A DNA stretch of 64,000 nt from Saururus chinensis (Eukaryota; Streptophyta; Magnoliopsida; Piperales; Saururaceae), in NCBI GenBank assembly GCA_035235625.1, contig CP141143.1:30886592-30950591 (forward strand), in the 5' to 3' direction. The notes beneath the pieces were generated by a model, which was not told the origin of the DNA, did not search any database, and saw only the letters and a list, made by a program, of their open reading frames with translations. Positions 25,356-36,612 of this stretch are shown piece by piece. Positions within the stretch are counted from its first letter, which is position 1, and the number at the start of each line of letters is the position of its first letter. The translations under genes were made by a program, and so were the position numbers.

Positions 25356-25594
25356 CCACCAAAAAAAAATGCTTCTAGACATTGGGACATTGAAATAACA
25401 CCTGACTATGACTCGTCTGTCTTCGAGGCAGATGAGAAGAGTGGTGCGAATGAATAATGAGGTGAATTAGCAAATTTATTTGACAATACATGTCATTAAT
25501 CTTCAACATCATCCTTCTCATCCGCCTATAAGGTGGAGAGTCATAGTCAGGCATTATTTCAATGTCCTAATGTCTACCGCAATTTTTTTGGTGG
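25356..25594. repeat. ~90-bp-arm inverted repeat
   Basis: The left arm from 25356 (CCACCAAAAAAAAATG, AGACATTGGGACATTGAAATA, CCTGACTATGACTC, GGCAGATGAGAAG) pairs with the complement of 25506-25594 (CCACCAAAAAAATTG, AGACATTAGGACATTGAAATA, CCTGACTATGACTC, GGCGGATGAGAAGG). The loop is about 58 bp. Arms are long and close enough to make a stable hairpin transcript. Confidence 0.85.
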
Positions 25595-25756
25595 ATGACG
25601 TGTCCGTGCTCATTGAGAGAAATGACATGTGAAATTCCAGGTCGCAATCACAAGTCAGTAGTCGCCCATTTCCAGTCAGATAACATGTCACCAGTCACTT
25701 TTCATATTTCAAAAGTCAGATTTATTGTTAGTCACCGGTCATTTTGCCACTATCAA

Positions 25757-25803
25757 GCGCCCACCTCTGGCCATGTTCCTTAGAGGGGCAAGAGGTGGGT
25801 GCC
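25757..25803. repeat. Short hairpin
   Basis: GCGCCCACCTCTGGCC and its near complement GGCAAGAGGTGGGTGCC face each other across about 14 bases. No U-tract or gene context was seen, so its role is unknown. Confidence 0.5.
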
Positions 25804-25871
25804 AACTGGTTATTTGCTTGTTGATTTGAAGATTTATGTTTGTCGAGAGGGAGCCGGAGGTAAAGTAAGTG

Positions 25872-26030
25872 TTGCGCTAGAAGTTGGTGTGTTGTGTCAG
25901 AAATTGGTTTGTTGCACAGAAAATTGGTTTGCTTGCGCCAGAAGTTGGTGCGTTATGTTGGAAATTAGTTTGTTGCACCAGAAATTAGTGTGATGCATCA
26001 GAAAGTGGTGATGTAAGTGTTGCATCAAAA
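25872..26030 (+). repeat. Diverged short tandem repeat, ~22-24 bp unit
   Basis: About seven units follow the pattern GTTG.(G/A)(C/T)CAGAAATTGGT.TG, read head to tail. The protein-like translation in one frame simply reflects the repeat, so I do not call a gene. Confidence 0.75.
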
Positions 26031-26986
26031 ATTGGGTTATTTAGGTATGAATAATAGAATATATGATTACTAGCAGTAAGATTTTAAAAGAAAAATGATA
26101 TTTCTATTTTCTCTACACCATAGGCCTTACACTACTTATGATTAGATAGAGACAAGTGAATCTTATGTTGTCAGGTGGGACCTACTTTTCCTATCTAATC
26201 AAAGGTGGTGTAAGGCATGTAGGTGTAAAGTAGTGTAGGAATATCACTATCCATTTCAAAACCTGTTCGGGCTGCCAAATGCGGACCTAGTTCCTGCTTC
26301 AACTCAAACCAGTTCTCAAGAAATTGTAATTTTACTATAAACACCATATTTAGGAAAATATATAATCAACTTAAAAAATTGTGACAAACAAGTTATCTAA
26401 GTGAGGCAGTTGGCTAATAGCCCTGCAGGTAATTTTAGGGAAGAAAAAGACAAAAATGGTTGTGGCACTTTTACCAAAGTGACTTTCCCCTCCTTCCACG
26501 GGCCCCTTATCCTCTAGTAGTTGTTGCCTCTTCCTATGTGCATTGTCGCCTAGAGAAGCCAACACTCGAAATGGTCCCCCCACCATAGAAGCTACTCACT
26601 CCAGTGATCTTATAGGTCAGAACTTTAGTTCATGAGAGGATGAAATGTTGCATGATCAGGGGAACATCATCTACAACTTTCAACATCAATCTAGCTCATG
26701 CTCAACCACAGTGCCTTGACTATGTTGTTGCCACCATCAATGCCAATCAAATGTTGCATGTTTATCCCAATATTTGATTAACCTCACTATCAGAGTATTT
26801 TATTAAGCTAGGCATATATACTCTTGGTATCATCTTTGTGTTTCCCATGGATTTTGTATCATCATTTTAAGTATAATAAAGTTGAGTGGAAATAAAGAAT
26901 CAATGTTGCTTCATTAGATATCTAAAGTCCCTAAAAATTGATGATGACAAGTACTACAACGATTTAAACATCTAATTATCAATATA

Positions 26987-28935
26987 CTCCCTTTGTTCCA
27001 TTTGACAAAAAAAGTTTGTTTCATATTAATGTCTCTATTTTGTTCAATTTAAGTGATTGGTGTTGATGAATTTTAATTGTTTACTCGCAAGCGCACGAAT
27101 CTATAGTAGTTAAGCGGCTAAATCGAGTGTCGATCCCACAGAGACTTGAAATCGGAAAACTAAATTTAATATAACTCAAGTAAACTCTAATCTAATTAAC
27201 AAATATAAAGATAATAATTGGAGTAAAGTAACTAATAAAAGCAAATAAGAGTTTAAAGACAATTAAACTATCTAAATCCAAATTCTAAAGCTTTAAATCT
27301 AAGAATAAGAAAGCAATGCAAAATAAACAAAACACTATCAAATAAGCAAAATACTAAGGCATAGGAATCCGCATTCATTAAGTCATAGAAACTCATAAGC
27401 ATGATCATTAATCATTTTTTTCACGCTCCTCATAATAATCTAAAATTCAATTTTCATTATTATGAAAAATATCATCATTAAGCTCTCATATATAATATAA
27501 AAAAATTGTTCCTCCTCACTTCAAAAGATTAAAATCAAGTCATTAATTGTATCCACGATTTGCAAATCACAACTAATACCCAATTTTAATATTAAACAAG
27601 ACAAAACCAAGTAAAAAACTAATGAAAACCAATTTAAATCATAAGAGAAGCATGACTAAACTCATATCCAAATCAATATCATTAATTAAAGAGGTAGAAA
27701 TAATTAACATTAAATTCATCATTAAGAAAAATTAATCAAATATCATAATCATGAAATTCTATAATTTAATGAAGTTTTATCCAAGCCTTAGCAAAGAAAT
27801 TTAGCTACTTATTAACCTAAGAAATAAAATCTTCATTAAAACAATTAAAAAGAAACTTACAATTTAGAAGAAAATTAAGAAAAAATCAAAAATTCAGATT
27901 GCTACAGTACCTGTGAACAGTAACTACGGGTTACTATTCATTGTCTTCGCCCTCCCGTCCGTGAAAAGTGTTGCTACAGTAACCCGCAACTGTGAATTTT
28001 TTTCTTAATTCTTCTTCGTTCCTCTGACTTGGGACTTTAATTCTCTCACTTTCAAAGTGTTCTCTCATCAATTTCGGAGGATAGGCTTCAAGGAATGTGG
28101 CTATGGTTCGTTCTATTCTCCTCATCTCTTCTATGCTTTTAAATAGTTTTCTGGACAACACTTCTTTCCTTGTTTAAGTGCCCAATTCCGTCCCAAAATA
28201 AGAGCTTCTTGCTAGGTTTAAGCATTCCTTGTATAAGCTTTCTTGTTGCTCAATTTTTTCCCACTTTATTTCCGGTTTCCTTTATTTATTCTCTCTTGTT
28301 TGTATTCAACAATGGCAGCCACAAAAATAAGCTCTCTTTCTTTAATTTTAAACTTTAAACATGTTCTTCATTAACTAAATTGAAATGGGTATTGAAATGC
28401 CTAATTTATTTGCTCAAATTTGTATTCAATTTCACCCAAAATCAAGTAACTGTAATCTAGACGTTTCTATCCAATTTCTATCTAAAAACTCGTCCAGATT
28501 TCTTCTCTGCTCATTAAGCTCTTTTGTTCATGTCCATATATATTTTCAACGTGTCCACAATTCCATAAAGTTGTCCAAATCACTTTTAAGCATGTCTAAT
28601 ATAATGTAAATTTTTCTAAACATCTTCCACAAGCCTTGGGAAGTGTGCATCACCTAAATCACATAAACAGTCATAATTCAAACGTGTAAGACATTTGTAA
28701 AACACTGATTTTATCCAAATACACTCATGAATAATTCACATAACCTAAATTAACTAATAATTAAATCACACTACTAATATCTATCTTAATATAAATAAAC
28801 CCTAATTAACCTAATTATACACTAGAAAATAAGGTAAATAGGCATATAAAATGTATAAAAATCATGCATATCAATTGGGTACTTAAAAAAGAGCATCATG
28901 AGCTTATTTTCTTATATTCAATGTAGCTCCTTTTT
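26987..28935. mobile_element. Stowaway-like MITE split by a solo LTR
   Basis: The left end TA-CTCCCTTTGTTCCA at 26985-27000 is a Stowaway-type terminus. The left half (to 27060) and right half (from 28874) join at GTGATTGG|GTACTTAAAAA, which reads uninterrupted in the related element at 53682-53872. The right limit is approximate. Confidence 0.7.
27061..28873 (-). mobile_element. Solo LTR (family A/B) with 5-bp target duplication
   Basis: On the minus strand it begins TGATATGC and ends TCATCAACA. The flanks are ATTGG at 27056-27060 and 28874-28878. It is 1813 bp long and without genes. Its complement matches the solo LTR at 31084-32505 over many blocks (TTTTATATGCC.TTTTACCTTATT, AAGATAGATATTA, AAGTGATTTGGACAA, ATGGACATGAA). 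The outer end carries a 'GTGTCGATCCCACAGAGACTT' phrase typical of one class of plant LTR ends, possibly Ty3/Gypsy; the superfamily is a guess. A 75-codon open frame inside (27934-28161) has no recognised motif. Confidence 0.88.
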
Positions 28936-29682
28936 GTATTGTGTAATTGGTAACACTTAATTTCTTTGATCGTGTTTCTGATTACATGTACATGAGACAA
29001 TATGAATAATATACATTGATCAACAGATTGTGCTATCAACAACACAAACTCCAGTTAGGTTGTGTTATCGATAACACAATGTGCATATATGATAACACAA
29101 CATTCATAAAAAAAATGCATTTATAAGAACACAACTACAACATTATGGGAATTACATTTCTTCCATTTAACTAAAGAATGGGGGTGGATAAGGCAACCTC
29201 GATTGATGTTCCCCATCTTAATGTCATTTTCCTACTCTTTTGTTTGCCTCCTTTGGCTTGTACTTAGACCAACAGCCACATTTGGAGGGTCATCTTATGC
29301 GATGCCACAACATTTGCGATTGTAACCCAACTGCCTGTATGCTCCACATTTGCATAGGGCTTTGACTTTGGGTTGTGACTATTCAGTTTTTCCTTGGACG
29401 CCCCTCTGCTTGAGTGGGATTGGTGGGTTGAATGTAGGTAGAGCTCTAGTCGGTGCCACTAATGCCTATCTGTCATTGGGTATAATGGCTTTCGATATGT
29501 CATTTTATATGTTTATGTAGAGTACCACTTTTCATAGTAATCTGATACATAGTAGTGTCTATGATCAATTGGTTCAACCGCATGTTTACACGGTAGCCCC
29601 GATGTTGAAACTTTCCGCATTCGCATCTATGTTCAACTAGATTCACTACATCCTGTTGAATGAATAATATGTGAATGAGAGC

Positions 29683-29925
29683 ATGATAAGTGATATTATA
29701 GTGTTATCGAAAACACAGCCCATTAACACATGTCATATTCTCACAACTATCGTGTTATTTTACATGATAAATAATTTTATAGTGTCATAAAAAACATGAC
29801 CCATCAACGCATGTTGTATGCTCACTACTATCATATTATTTTACATGATAAGTGATATTATAGTGTTATCGAAAACACTAATCATCAACACATGTTGTAT
29901 GCTCACAACTATCGTGTTATTTTAA
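29683..29925 (+). repeat. Three-copy ~81-bp tandem repeat in a transposase intron
   Basis: ATGATAAGTGATATTATAGTG-like starts occur at 29683, 29763 and 29845. Each unit holds ATCGAAAACAC, CAACACATGT and CTATCGTGTTATTTTA. The position matches the motif-rich stretch 5617-5830 in MULE-1, which lies between the SWIM domain and the core, and is likely an intron. Confidence 0.85.
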
Positions 29926-31083
29926 CATATGAACATACATGTTATTGTGGATAACATATAAATATACACATGACATTAATTACATTTTACCTTGTGATAT
30001 AGCAAGTTAACCTAGAATTCATACATTGATACCAGCAATACATGCATTTTCCTTGTTTCTTCTCTTCTGCTTTTGATGTGTTTACGAGAAAATGGGGTTA
30101 AATATTCAATCATATTTTGTCCATCTGTTCAATGTTTCTCAAAGAGAGCAGTTGTGTGCTCCCTTGTATAATCAATTAACTAAGTAGTAAACATAAACCT
30201 GGCTTTTCTAAACATTACATTAGCACTATCAGACCTATTTGAGTTGAGTGTTCCATATCTTTTGCCTAAAAATCCAACATTGGCCCACTGTTATGCACCT
30301 ATCTTATCCAGCCAAGTAAATGCTTCATGATTATGTTCTTTAATGTTGTTTATTGTGTCCTCATACATGTTGTCTGAAAGTTTCAACTGCCACATGGAGC
30401 TGGTTCTTTAGGCAATTGTCTTTGAATCTGTCCAACATATTTGCTATCATGGGATTAATGCAATATTTGTGGTGTGTAGAGGGAAAATAATGTTTAACAG
30501 CATTTGTCAAGCCCTTCATTCTATCGAAAACAATTGTTTCAAACCCGGCTGGAGGATCAGAAAATAAATAATTTCTAAGAAATTCAAGAAATCAGCTCAA
30601 AGTTTTTTCACACTCATTCGCGGCCACTGCAAATGCAACACATAGCATATTATTGTACCCATCTAGTGCAATTGTTATCAATAGCTAATTAGGATATTTT
30701 CTCTTCAAGAAAGTTGCATCTATAGTTAACAATGGCCTTAGTGCTATTCTAAAAGCTCTTGCAATTGGCCCAAACATCCAAAATACATTTTAAAATAGTA
30801 TCCCTCTATAGGTCCAAGAATATCACATGATCTGATTGGAACTACTACACTGCTTGATTTAATCTTTCTATTTGAATTTCGTATGCAGGAAGTATGCTAT
30901 AAGATTTGTCTGGGTTCCCATTGATTAAATCACATAGTGTTTTACCTGCATGACCGGATTTTAAGTAGTTAACATTAAAAGGATTAAATGGCAGGTTAAT
31001 AGGTTGTATTCCCAATAACACAAAAAGATTACTAGTCGTGTTTTCATAAAATTGGACTTTATAAGCAGCGTGTTCATGGTAAC

Positions 31084-32505
31084 TGATAAGTATGAAATAT
31101 ATATCTATTTTATATGCCTTTTTACCTTATTTGCTAGTATAGATTAAGTTAATTTAGAGTTAGTTATATTTTATTTAGATTAAGATAGATATTAATATTT
31201 TAGTTTAATTATTAATAATTTTGTAGTTATTAGTAGTTTAGATATGTATTTGAATCAAGTTGGGATCTTAATTATATTCTACATGTCTAAAATGTGATGT
31301 TTTAATGCTTTGTAGATAAAATGCGCTTATCAAAGTACTTGGACGATGTTTGGAATAATTTAAAATACTCTTGACATGCTTTAAAGTGATTTGGACAATG
31401 TTTCGAAGTTATAAACAAGTTGGAAATTAATATGGACATGAAAGGAACAACTTAATGAACAGAATATGGACTGTCCAGATTGCAAAAACAGTGTAGCCGT
31501 TCGAACAGGGCGTTTTTAGGGATCAAACGGGATAACGTGATTTTGATGAAAAATGCAGTATAGGAGTTCAAACGGGCATGCAGGGCGTTCGAACAGGCAT
31601 AACGCGCAGTTTCCTTATTTTAACCAATTTTGAGTCCTTTTCATATAGAACTTCTTCCTACGGTTCTTATGCCTATATAAAGACATATTTGGCTCGAAAT
31701 TGGAGGTGAGCAAGTAGATTTTCTAAAGAGAAGAAGGAAGAAGAAGATGAAGAAGAACTCAAAGCTTTCAATGGAGATTCAAGTGCTTTCTTCTACAATG
31801 GAAGGCTAAACTTTTCTTTTACTTAGGAGTTGATGAAGTTATAGATAAGTTTCAGTTTCTTTTCTTTTTAATTTAAATCTCAGTTGTGAATTATGACAAT
31901 TGTATGATAAGGATTTCCTTTTTAATGGAAGAAATTTTCATGTTTATTCAAATCTATGTTGATTTATTGTCTTGTAGATGATAGACTGATGTGGTTTTGA
32001 TATTTACATCAATTCTGATTTCTGTGATTTAGATGAGATGGTCATACAATAGTTTTAATGTTCAGATAATTAATGACTTGGATGAGTTATACTAAGATTA
32101 AACAGGTCATGCTTATAGCTATTTAGTGTAGATGATTCGTGCTATTGTCAAAGATAGTTCATGCCATGGAAGTTAATTAATGATTCTTTCTGAAGTAATT
32201 CTAGCTTGTAGCTGAGAATACTTGTTCATATTCACACTAGATTTAGATTAAAAGTTAAGGAATTGTTATGGTTCTATAGTGGATTCGATTTCATAAGTAA
32301 ATTTCATCATATTAATCATTTGCTTTTAATTTAGTGATTATTTTTTTTACTTAATTTAAGTTTAAGTTGCTTTTAGTTTTTAATTAACAAATTCCTTTTT
32401 AGATTTAGTAATAATTTATCTGTCCCTGAGGTTCGACAACCCTTAAATACTCATCCTAGTACAATTACCTTGTATACTTGCAAAGGGTTTAATTATAAAC
32501 GATCA
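31084..32505 (+). mobile_element. Solo LTR (family A/B), opposite orientation, 5-bp target duplication
   Basis: The ends are TGATAAGTATG and AACGATCA (TG..CA). The flanking duplication is GTAAC at 31079-31083 and 32506-32510. It is 1422 bp long and gene-free. A TATA-like CCTATATAAAGAC near 31671 suits an LTR promoter in plus orientation. It is related to the solo LTR at 27061-28873 but inverted, and about 390 bp shorter. Confidence 0.88.
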
Positions 32506-34747
32506 GTAACCAGATAGATAAAGAAGTCGAGTTTTAGAAAAATGTGACTACATAAGCCTCGTGTGGCCAATAGCATGTCTTATTGAGAAGTCATGTTTTC
32601 GTAAACACTACTCTGTAAATATCATAAGTGTGCCTTACCTACACACCAACATTTATTGTAGTTCACAGTTATACCCTAATGCTTCAAAATATATTTTGTT
32701 ATGCTTTTTAGTGTAATGTATGTTGAATCTTAAAATTGCCCGTAATATTTTCTCACCATCCAAAGGTGTGATGCTAAAGGATGGTCAATTGACTTCCTTT
32801 GCATTCCACACGAATGGTTGGGCACTAACCTTGTCACAGTCACATGATCTCCTATGTTTGAAGCCCTTATGTACCACTTGTAAGACTTTTCAAAGCACTT
32901 TGCGGTATACATATTATTCTTCTCATCCACAACTTGATATGCAAAATTCGCCTTTATTGCATGTTCGATCAAAACCCTCTTAAAATGTACCAGGCTTAGG
33001 AAACGTGCACCTAATTGGAGTAGATTTTGGTAGTCCTTTGCTTGCAAACTACCAGTCATTACCTCGCTCTCACCAAGATTTGGTTCCAATAGATTGAGAT
33101 CATTGATTGTCTCCCACTATGGCTCGGCCTCACCATCAATATTACTGGGAACCTCACTGTGTCCAAATTCTTCATGGTCAGACATACTTTCCATGTCAAT
33201 TATGTTGTTCTCATTCCATTGGTCATCACCTCGCACTTCTTCAAATTCTTGTTCATCATAATTTCCAAGGCTATATGGGGGATCATAGTTATCAAATGAA
33301 GTCCTTATCGCATCTATTGTTGGTGACATTTCTTCAAATTCAGTATGAATGACTTTTGTAATAGGTTTGGTAGGCATTTGAATGTTGTACGGAATGTGAC
33401 ATGGATTTGTTGAGTTGAAATCTCCCGATTCACCCAATCTGCAATGGATATTAGTGTGTTTATCAATATGGGATATAACTCAACATCGCGTATTTAGTTA
33501 CACACTTACAAATTTTATCATGGTATCAATGGGATGATATTAATACAAGTCGTGTTATTATATCTACACTAAAAATAATTTATGACATGTTGCTATTGTA
33601 TTTTGCATCATTAGTTATGTGATATTATAAATATTGTGTTTTTGTTGAACACGATATTGTAAATATCATGTGCTCGAATGCACGATAAAGCATAATGTCG
33701 TGTAATCTAAAATTCATTTGTACCTGACTGTTTCACAAGTGAATTGTGTATCATTCAATCCCATCTGCAATACGCCCTTCAACCTTGGATGAGCCGGTGA
33801 TTTATCTCTATTGACAATTTGGTTCATTTCCACTAATGGTGGTTTGTCACCATTGTCAGACTCTTTTATCTCTCCATACAATGATAGCACTTCTTTATTT
33901 GCCTTCTTATGAATGGAAAACACTGATTGCAGGCCTTCATTATCTTTTAATTCATACAAAATGGATGATTGTGAAGATGGAATCAAATACTTCGAACACA
34001 TTACCATTGATAGCAAGTCTTTCTTTGACTTGAACATGCAGCTTGTCGTACCTCAACAACGGATCAATGTTCATCAACCGCGCCTTTTCACCTACTCACA
34101 TGCCATCAATGCCTACCTCTCCATTGTAATGCATTCAAATATTAATCCTCTCCATTATGGTGGTTAAAGGGTGATCGGATCAGCCGAAATGAAGCTTTTT
34201 CACTTAGAACAGCTTCTGTCATGTAAAAAATGGGCTTTTACTATTTTTGGCAACTTGTCGATGAGTCATCGCCGGTCACCTCCCGACGGCAAACCCCACA
34301 TTGTTGTCGATCAATCATATCCACTGAAATGGTGTTGCACTGTTCCAGTGTTCATTTATGAAGATTTGTATGAGGATTGAGTTTATTAAAACCTAAGGGA
34401 AATTTTATCCTAAAGCAGGTAATATGGTATTTACTGTAAAAATGCATGAGATATGAAATATTGATTTCTTCAGCTGGGTAATATGGAAAATCTCTCGTTT
34501 AAACTAAGGTAGCATCGAGAAATTTACTAATAAACTGACAATTGTTAGCTCCTAGGAATGGTAGAATTAAATTAAAATATATTTTTATTCAAAAAAAATT
34601 TGGTAAAATTATTCTACTTTGTTTCTCTTCTTTTTTTTTGAATGAAGCAAATATCCACAATAAACCAAGGCAAAGATTCTAGCAGCCATAATTAAGGGGA
34701 CACATTTGAGTGAACCTGCACTCTTGGAAAGATGCTTACAACTTATA

Positions 34748-34937
34748 TTCCCTTTGTCCCACTTTAATAACTCCATTTAGTTTACCTTAATAACTCCATT
34801 TAGTTTTTCTAAATGAACTATTAGAAAAAACAAATGGAGCTATTATAATGTGGGACAGAGGGAGTAAATAACCTCCAAGAATCTCATTAGTTCATTTAGA
34901 AAAACCAAATGGAGCTATTAATATGGGACAAAGGGAG
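34748..34937. mobile_element. Stowaway-like MITE with a duplicated right end
   Basis: It starts TTCCCTTTGTCCCAC after a TA, and a matching end GTGGGACAGAGGGAG plus TA occurs at about 34850-34866. A second end, GGGACAAAGGGAG plus TA, lies at 34925-34939. The flanks after both ends read AATAACCTCCAAGAATCTC and TATAACCTCAAAGAATCTC, so the right half and its flank have been duplicated in tandem (about 75 bp). Confidence 0.8.
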
Positions 34938-34939
34938 TA

Positions 34940-35584
34940 TATAACCTCAAAGAATCTCATATGTCAAACAATTACAACATCCAAAGGCTGTCTTGTGATT
35001 GAAGACAAGCCACATTCAATTTTAGACATCACATTGAGTGAATTTCTTGTACCCTTTTGTTTGGGTTGCTCCATCCAAATCTTAATGGTTGATTTAGTAG
35101 CATGGGAGGTGGAGGAACAAAGTATAAAATTGAAATATAAACTCAATGTAACAACAAATGTAGAAAAATAGTAAAAAGTGGATTACTTAAAAGGGTGATT
35201 AATTAATAATTTTTAAATTTTTTTTTATGATTTTTAGAACAGGACATGTTCTTTATAACAATTGTTGTTAAAAATGGTAATCACCTAAAGAATTTATTCG
35301 ACAAAACTCTCCAAGTGGGTTATTGAATGGATAGAACATATAGGGCCAAGTAAACTTTGTGTGATGCTTATATATTTTGTCCAAGCAAATCCTAAAAAGA
35401 GGGTTTTATTGGAAAAATTCGTTGGGTGTATATCACTATTATTATAATCAAACAACTGTCGAGCGAATGGGAGATATGGTGATGATGTTGGTGGGAGGTA
35501 GACTCCTATATAATTAGTTTACATTAGAATTTTTAATAGAATTCAAAGGTTCCTTTTTAAACTAGTTTTGATTCCCTCAAATTA
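34940..35584. other. Intergenic sequence, no gene seen
   Basis: It is AT-rich. An 82-codon open frame at 34923 overlaps the MITE and has no recognised motif. Confidence 0.5.
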
Positions 35585-35592
35585 TTTATGGC

Positions 35593-36170
35593 TAAGGCTG
35601 AAACCAGGTTGAGTTGGGTTGGGTCAGATCATAGCTTAGCCTTGACCCCAGCCTGCTAGCCTATTTACCAACTCTGGCACCAAACAGGCTTTCAAAAGTC
35701 TAGATCAAGCCACACTCTAAGCAGGCTCTAGTTGGACTGCGGATTTTTTTTTATCTCGTTTTGTCTCTTTTATTTTTATTAATAAAGTATTTTTAAATAA
35801 AAAAATTATAATCTTTGGGTAGGGTCCTACTAGTTGACCCAATAAGACATAATATAATAAACCTTTGGCCTTTGGGTGGGGTCATTCATAACTAATCATG
35901 GTGATTTGTAAGCTTAAAATCTCCTGATCTTCTTTAAAATATACATCTTTGATTTTTCTTTCCCTTTTAGCCTATGTCAAACAATTAAAAAATAAAAAAA
36001 ATTATTTTAATACTTAAGGGAGGGCCAAACGCACCTACAAGCTTTTTACCCCTCAACCCTAGCCCAGCCATATTTAAGGCATACTAGAAATTTTAAGGCC
36101 CGACCTTAAGTATGAGCCCACAAATTTTCCACCCAAACCCTTTTTTTTGGGGGGTAAAATTTCACTCCTA
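35593..36170. mobile_element. hAT-like miniature element with 8-bp target duplication
   Basis: The flanking 8-mers are identical: TTTATGGC at 35585-35592 and 36171-36178. The termini are TAAGGCTGAAA and, on the complement, TAGGAGTGAAA. The interior has the 'GGTTGGGTTGGGTC.. / ..CCCAACCC' wording common in plant non-autonomous hAT elements. It has no coding capacity. Confidence 0.78.
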
Positions 36171-36178
36171 TTTATGGC

Positions 36179-36612
36179 CATTGCTTCCTCCTCCACAAAA
36201 GGTTTTGGCTCCACCCTTATCCAATGAAACAACTGAATGTGTTTAGATTATATTAACAACATATACTTTGGAAAAATAATTTGATATTTAAACATCTAAT
36301 TACCCATGAAAAGTGCATTTAATAACAAGTGAAATATAATAAAAAGTATTGCATAAATTTAAACTATTACATCAGGTGTAATGATCATAAGTTTTTTACA
36401 CAAATGCTAGGTAATAACGATCCAATGCATATAAATCACAACAAAAGTAAAAAGTGTCATTATAAGGATTTTTTAACTCTTGAATGCTACTTTTAGTTTT
36501 CACCCTAATTTGTTTAGCAATTTAAAGTTTTATTTTTTTTTTGCTTGATCACTTTAGGTTCTATTTTTAAGCTCTAGGATAGCTAAAAAACTTTCCTCTC
36601 CGTGTCCAGTAT
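36179..36612. other. Intergenic sequence, no gene seen
   Basis: AT-rich spacer between two hAT-like miniature elements; nothing definable. Confidence 0.5.

Larger units (their letters stand above)
29170..34110 (-). pseudogene. MULE-2 MuDR-type transposase, decayed but with core region
   Basis: Reading on the minus strand: a PB1-like N-terminal part near 34110-33714, an acidic linker (33437-33117), the MuDR DNA-binding domain (33089-32730, FKRVLIEHAIKANFAYQVVDE ... YTAKCFEKSYKWYIRAS ... HSC), the MULE transposase core (about 30950-30120, with FETIVFDRMKGLTNAVKHYF, HHKYCINPMIANM, HNHEAFTWLDKI and QWANVGFL patterns), and a damaged SWIM region near 29640-29500. The solo LTR at 31084-32505 splits it between the DNA-binding and core domains. 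Several stops and frame changes are present, so it is non-functional. The core is present here but absent from MULE-1. The start codon is not determined. Confidence 0.75.
20123..34493. mobile_element. MULE-2: old Mutator-like element with nested insertions
   Basis: The left end (GAGTTTTTTCCATATTACCTGG then TCAAAGAA, TTCCCTGGTTTTCA) and the complement of the right end (GAGAGATTTTCCATATTACCC then TGAAGAAATC) match each other and the MULE-1 ends. The flanks share only GTTTAA (near 20116-20121 and 34494-34499), a likely decayed target duplication. Gene order is as in MULE-1: a DUF1985/Ulp1-like gene on + (21084-24400) converging on a PB1-MuDR-transposase-SWIM gene on - (about 34110-29170). The spacer between the genes has grown to about 4.7 kb, compared with about 0.4 kb in MULE-1. 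A MITE and a solo LTR lie in that spacer, and a second solo LTR splits the transposase gene. Removing the two LTRs and their duplications leaves about 11.1 kb. It is plainly older than MULE-1. Confidence 0.82.

Noticed and set aside
27934-28161. 75-codon minus-strand open frame inside the solo LTR at 27061-28873
   Set aside because: The related LTR at 31084 has no matching frame and no domain is recognisable, so coding is unlikely.
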